From Acidobacteriota bacterium (GTDB lineage: Bacteria > Acidobacteriota > Terriglobia > Terriglobales > Acidobacteriaceae): a stretch of DNA of 8,082 bases. Every line of letters begins with the position of its first letter. The stretch's first letter is position 1. A program made the position numbers and the translations under genes. The stretch is taken from positions 1-8,082 of the forward strand of contig JAJZNH010000061.1 in assembly GCA_021811745.1 (NCBI GenBank). Reading direction: 5' to 3'. Shown in pieces: positions 7,525-8,082 of this stretch. Below the pieces are notes generated by a model. It was not told the DNA's origin. It saw nothing but the letters and a program-made list of their open reading frames with translations, and ran no database searches.

Positions 7525-8082
7525 ATGCAATTCGGCGAAGCCGCAGCGGCCCGCGACATCTTCCAGTACTTCACCTTCAGCCGCATCCTTTCCGCTTTCA
7601 TCATCCTGGCTGCTACCTGGGTCTTCATTCGATACGCCACCAGGTTTCTCGATCTAATCAGCCGCCGTGGCCCGCGCATTCGTTTCCTTGCAAAAGCGGC
7701 GGATCCCATCTTGCGCATCGTTCTCTGGTTCGCCGCCATGCTTCTGGCCTTCCATCTGCTCGCGCCCACGCGGCAGACTTTCCTGGCCGTGGTCGGCTCG
7801 GCGGCCATCGCCATCGGTCTCGGCGCGCAGGATCTGGTCAAGAATTTCATCGGTGGCCTGGTGATTCTGGCCGACCGGCCTTACCAAGTCGGCGACTTGG
7901 TCCAGATGGGAGACGCCTACGGGGAGATCCTCAATATCGGCCTGCGCAGCACCAAGCTCTACACCTTCGGCGATACGCTGGTCACCATCCCCAACGCCGA
8001 CATTCTGAGCAACAAGGTCTTCGATTCCAACTCCGGCGTACCCCACTGTCAGGTGGAAACCTATCTTTATCTGCCCCCCGAC
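7525..8082 (+). CDS. Small-conductance mechanosensitive channel, MscS family (3' truncated)
   Basis: The frame starts at ATG 7525 with GAGG (7514-7517) seven bases upstream, and it is still open at the window end after 186 codons. Three membrane helices are visible: about 20-36 (ILSAFIILAATWVFI), about 61-80 (PILRIVLWFAAMLLAF) and the pore helix at about 85-112. The pore helix holds the MscS signature VVGSAAIAIGLGAQDLVKNF, with the small Ala/Gly residues that line the pore. The start of the beta domain follows (GGLVILADRPYQVGDLVQMG, then GEILNIGLRSTKL and TLVTIPNADI), as in E. coli MscS. The N-terminus before TM1 is short, so this is a minimal three-helix channel rather than a large MscK/YbdG-like form. 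Such channels open on membrane tension and release ions and osmolytes on osmotic downshift. The missing 3' part should hold the rest of the cytoplasmic vestibule. It sits 12 bases after the ATPase gene, which suggests a linked function, though MscS genes also occur beside unrelated genes. Confidence 0.92.
   Translation, partial: MQFGEAAAARDIFQYFTFSRILSAFIILAATWVFIRYATRFLDLISRRGPRIRFLAKAADPILRIVLWFAAMLLAFHLLAPTRQTFLAVVGSAAIAIGLGAQDLVKNFIGGLVILADRPYQVGDLVQMGDAYGEILNIGLRSTKLYTFGDTLVTIPNADILSNKVFDSNSGVPHCQVETYLYLPPD

Overview
The window reads as ordinary, densely coded, GC-rich chromosome from a soil-type bacterium. The best guess is an Acidobacteriota member. This is an inference from gene content: a YncE-like propeller fused to a phosphatase, secreted glycosidases, and a metallo-beta-lactamase-like C-terminus are all common there. 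No 16S or other marker gene is present, so the phylum is not proven. All five supported genes lie on the + strand. I see no mobile element, tRNA, rRNA, CRISPR array or prophage gene.

Layout. Positions 1-165 hold the last 54 codons of an unnamed gene, possibly an MBL-fold hydrolase. A clean intrinsic terminator follows at about 188-226. Positions 303-1586 encode a secreted TIM-barrel glycosidase of the GH5/COG3934 type, with NEP acid/base and NTE nucleophile motifs. Positions 1780-4614 encode a large secreted protein that joins an N-terminal YncE/YVTN-type beta-propeller to a C-terminal phosphoesterase of the AcpA/phospholipase C type, ending in a run of five Asp residues. Positions 4717-7512 encode a 931-residue P-loop ATPase. 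It has a long, uncharacterised helical N-terminal part, a Walker A/B ATPase core and a C-terminal winged helix. Twelve bases later (7525, running off the end) begins a small MscS-type mechanosensitive channel.

How the genes fit together. The first three genes look like separate units, cut off from each other by a terminator or by spacers of more than 100 bp. The two central secreted enzymes may act on extracellular sugar and phosphate substrates, but nothing in the sequence ties them into one pathway. The ATPase and the MscS channel are almost certainly one transcription unit. They are the most interesting part of the window: a large STAND/AAA-like NTPase that could sense a signal and act with, or on, a membrane channel. 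That coupling is a hypothesis from gene order only.
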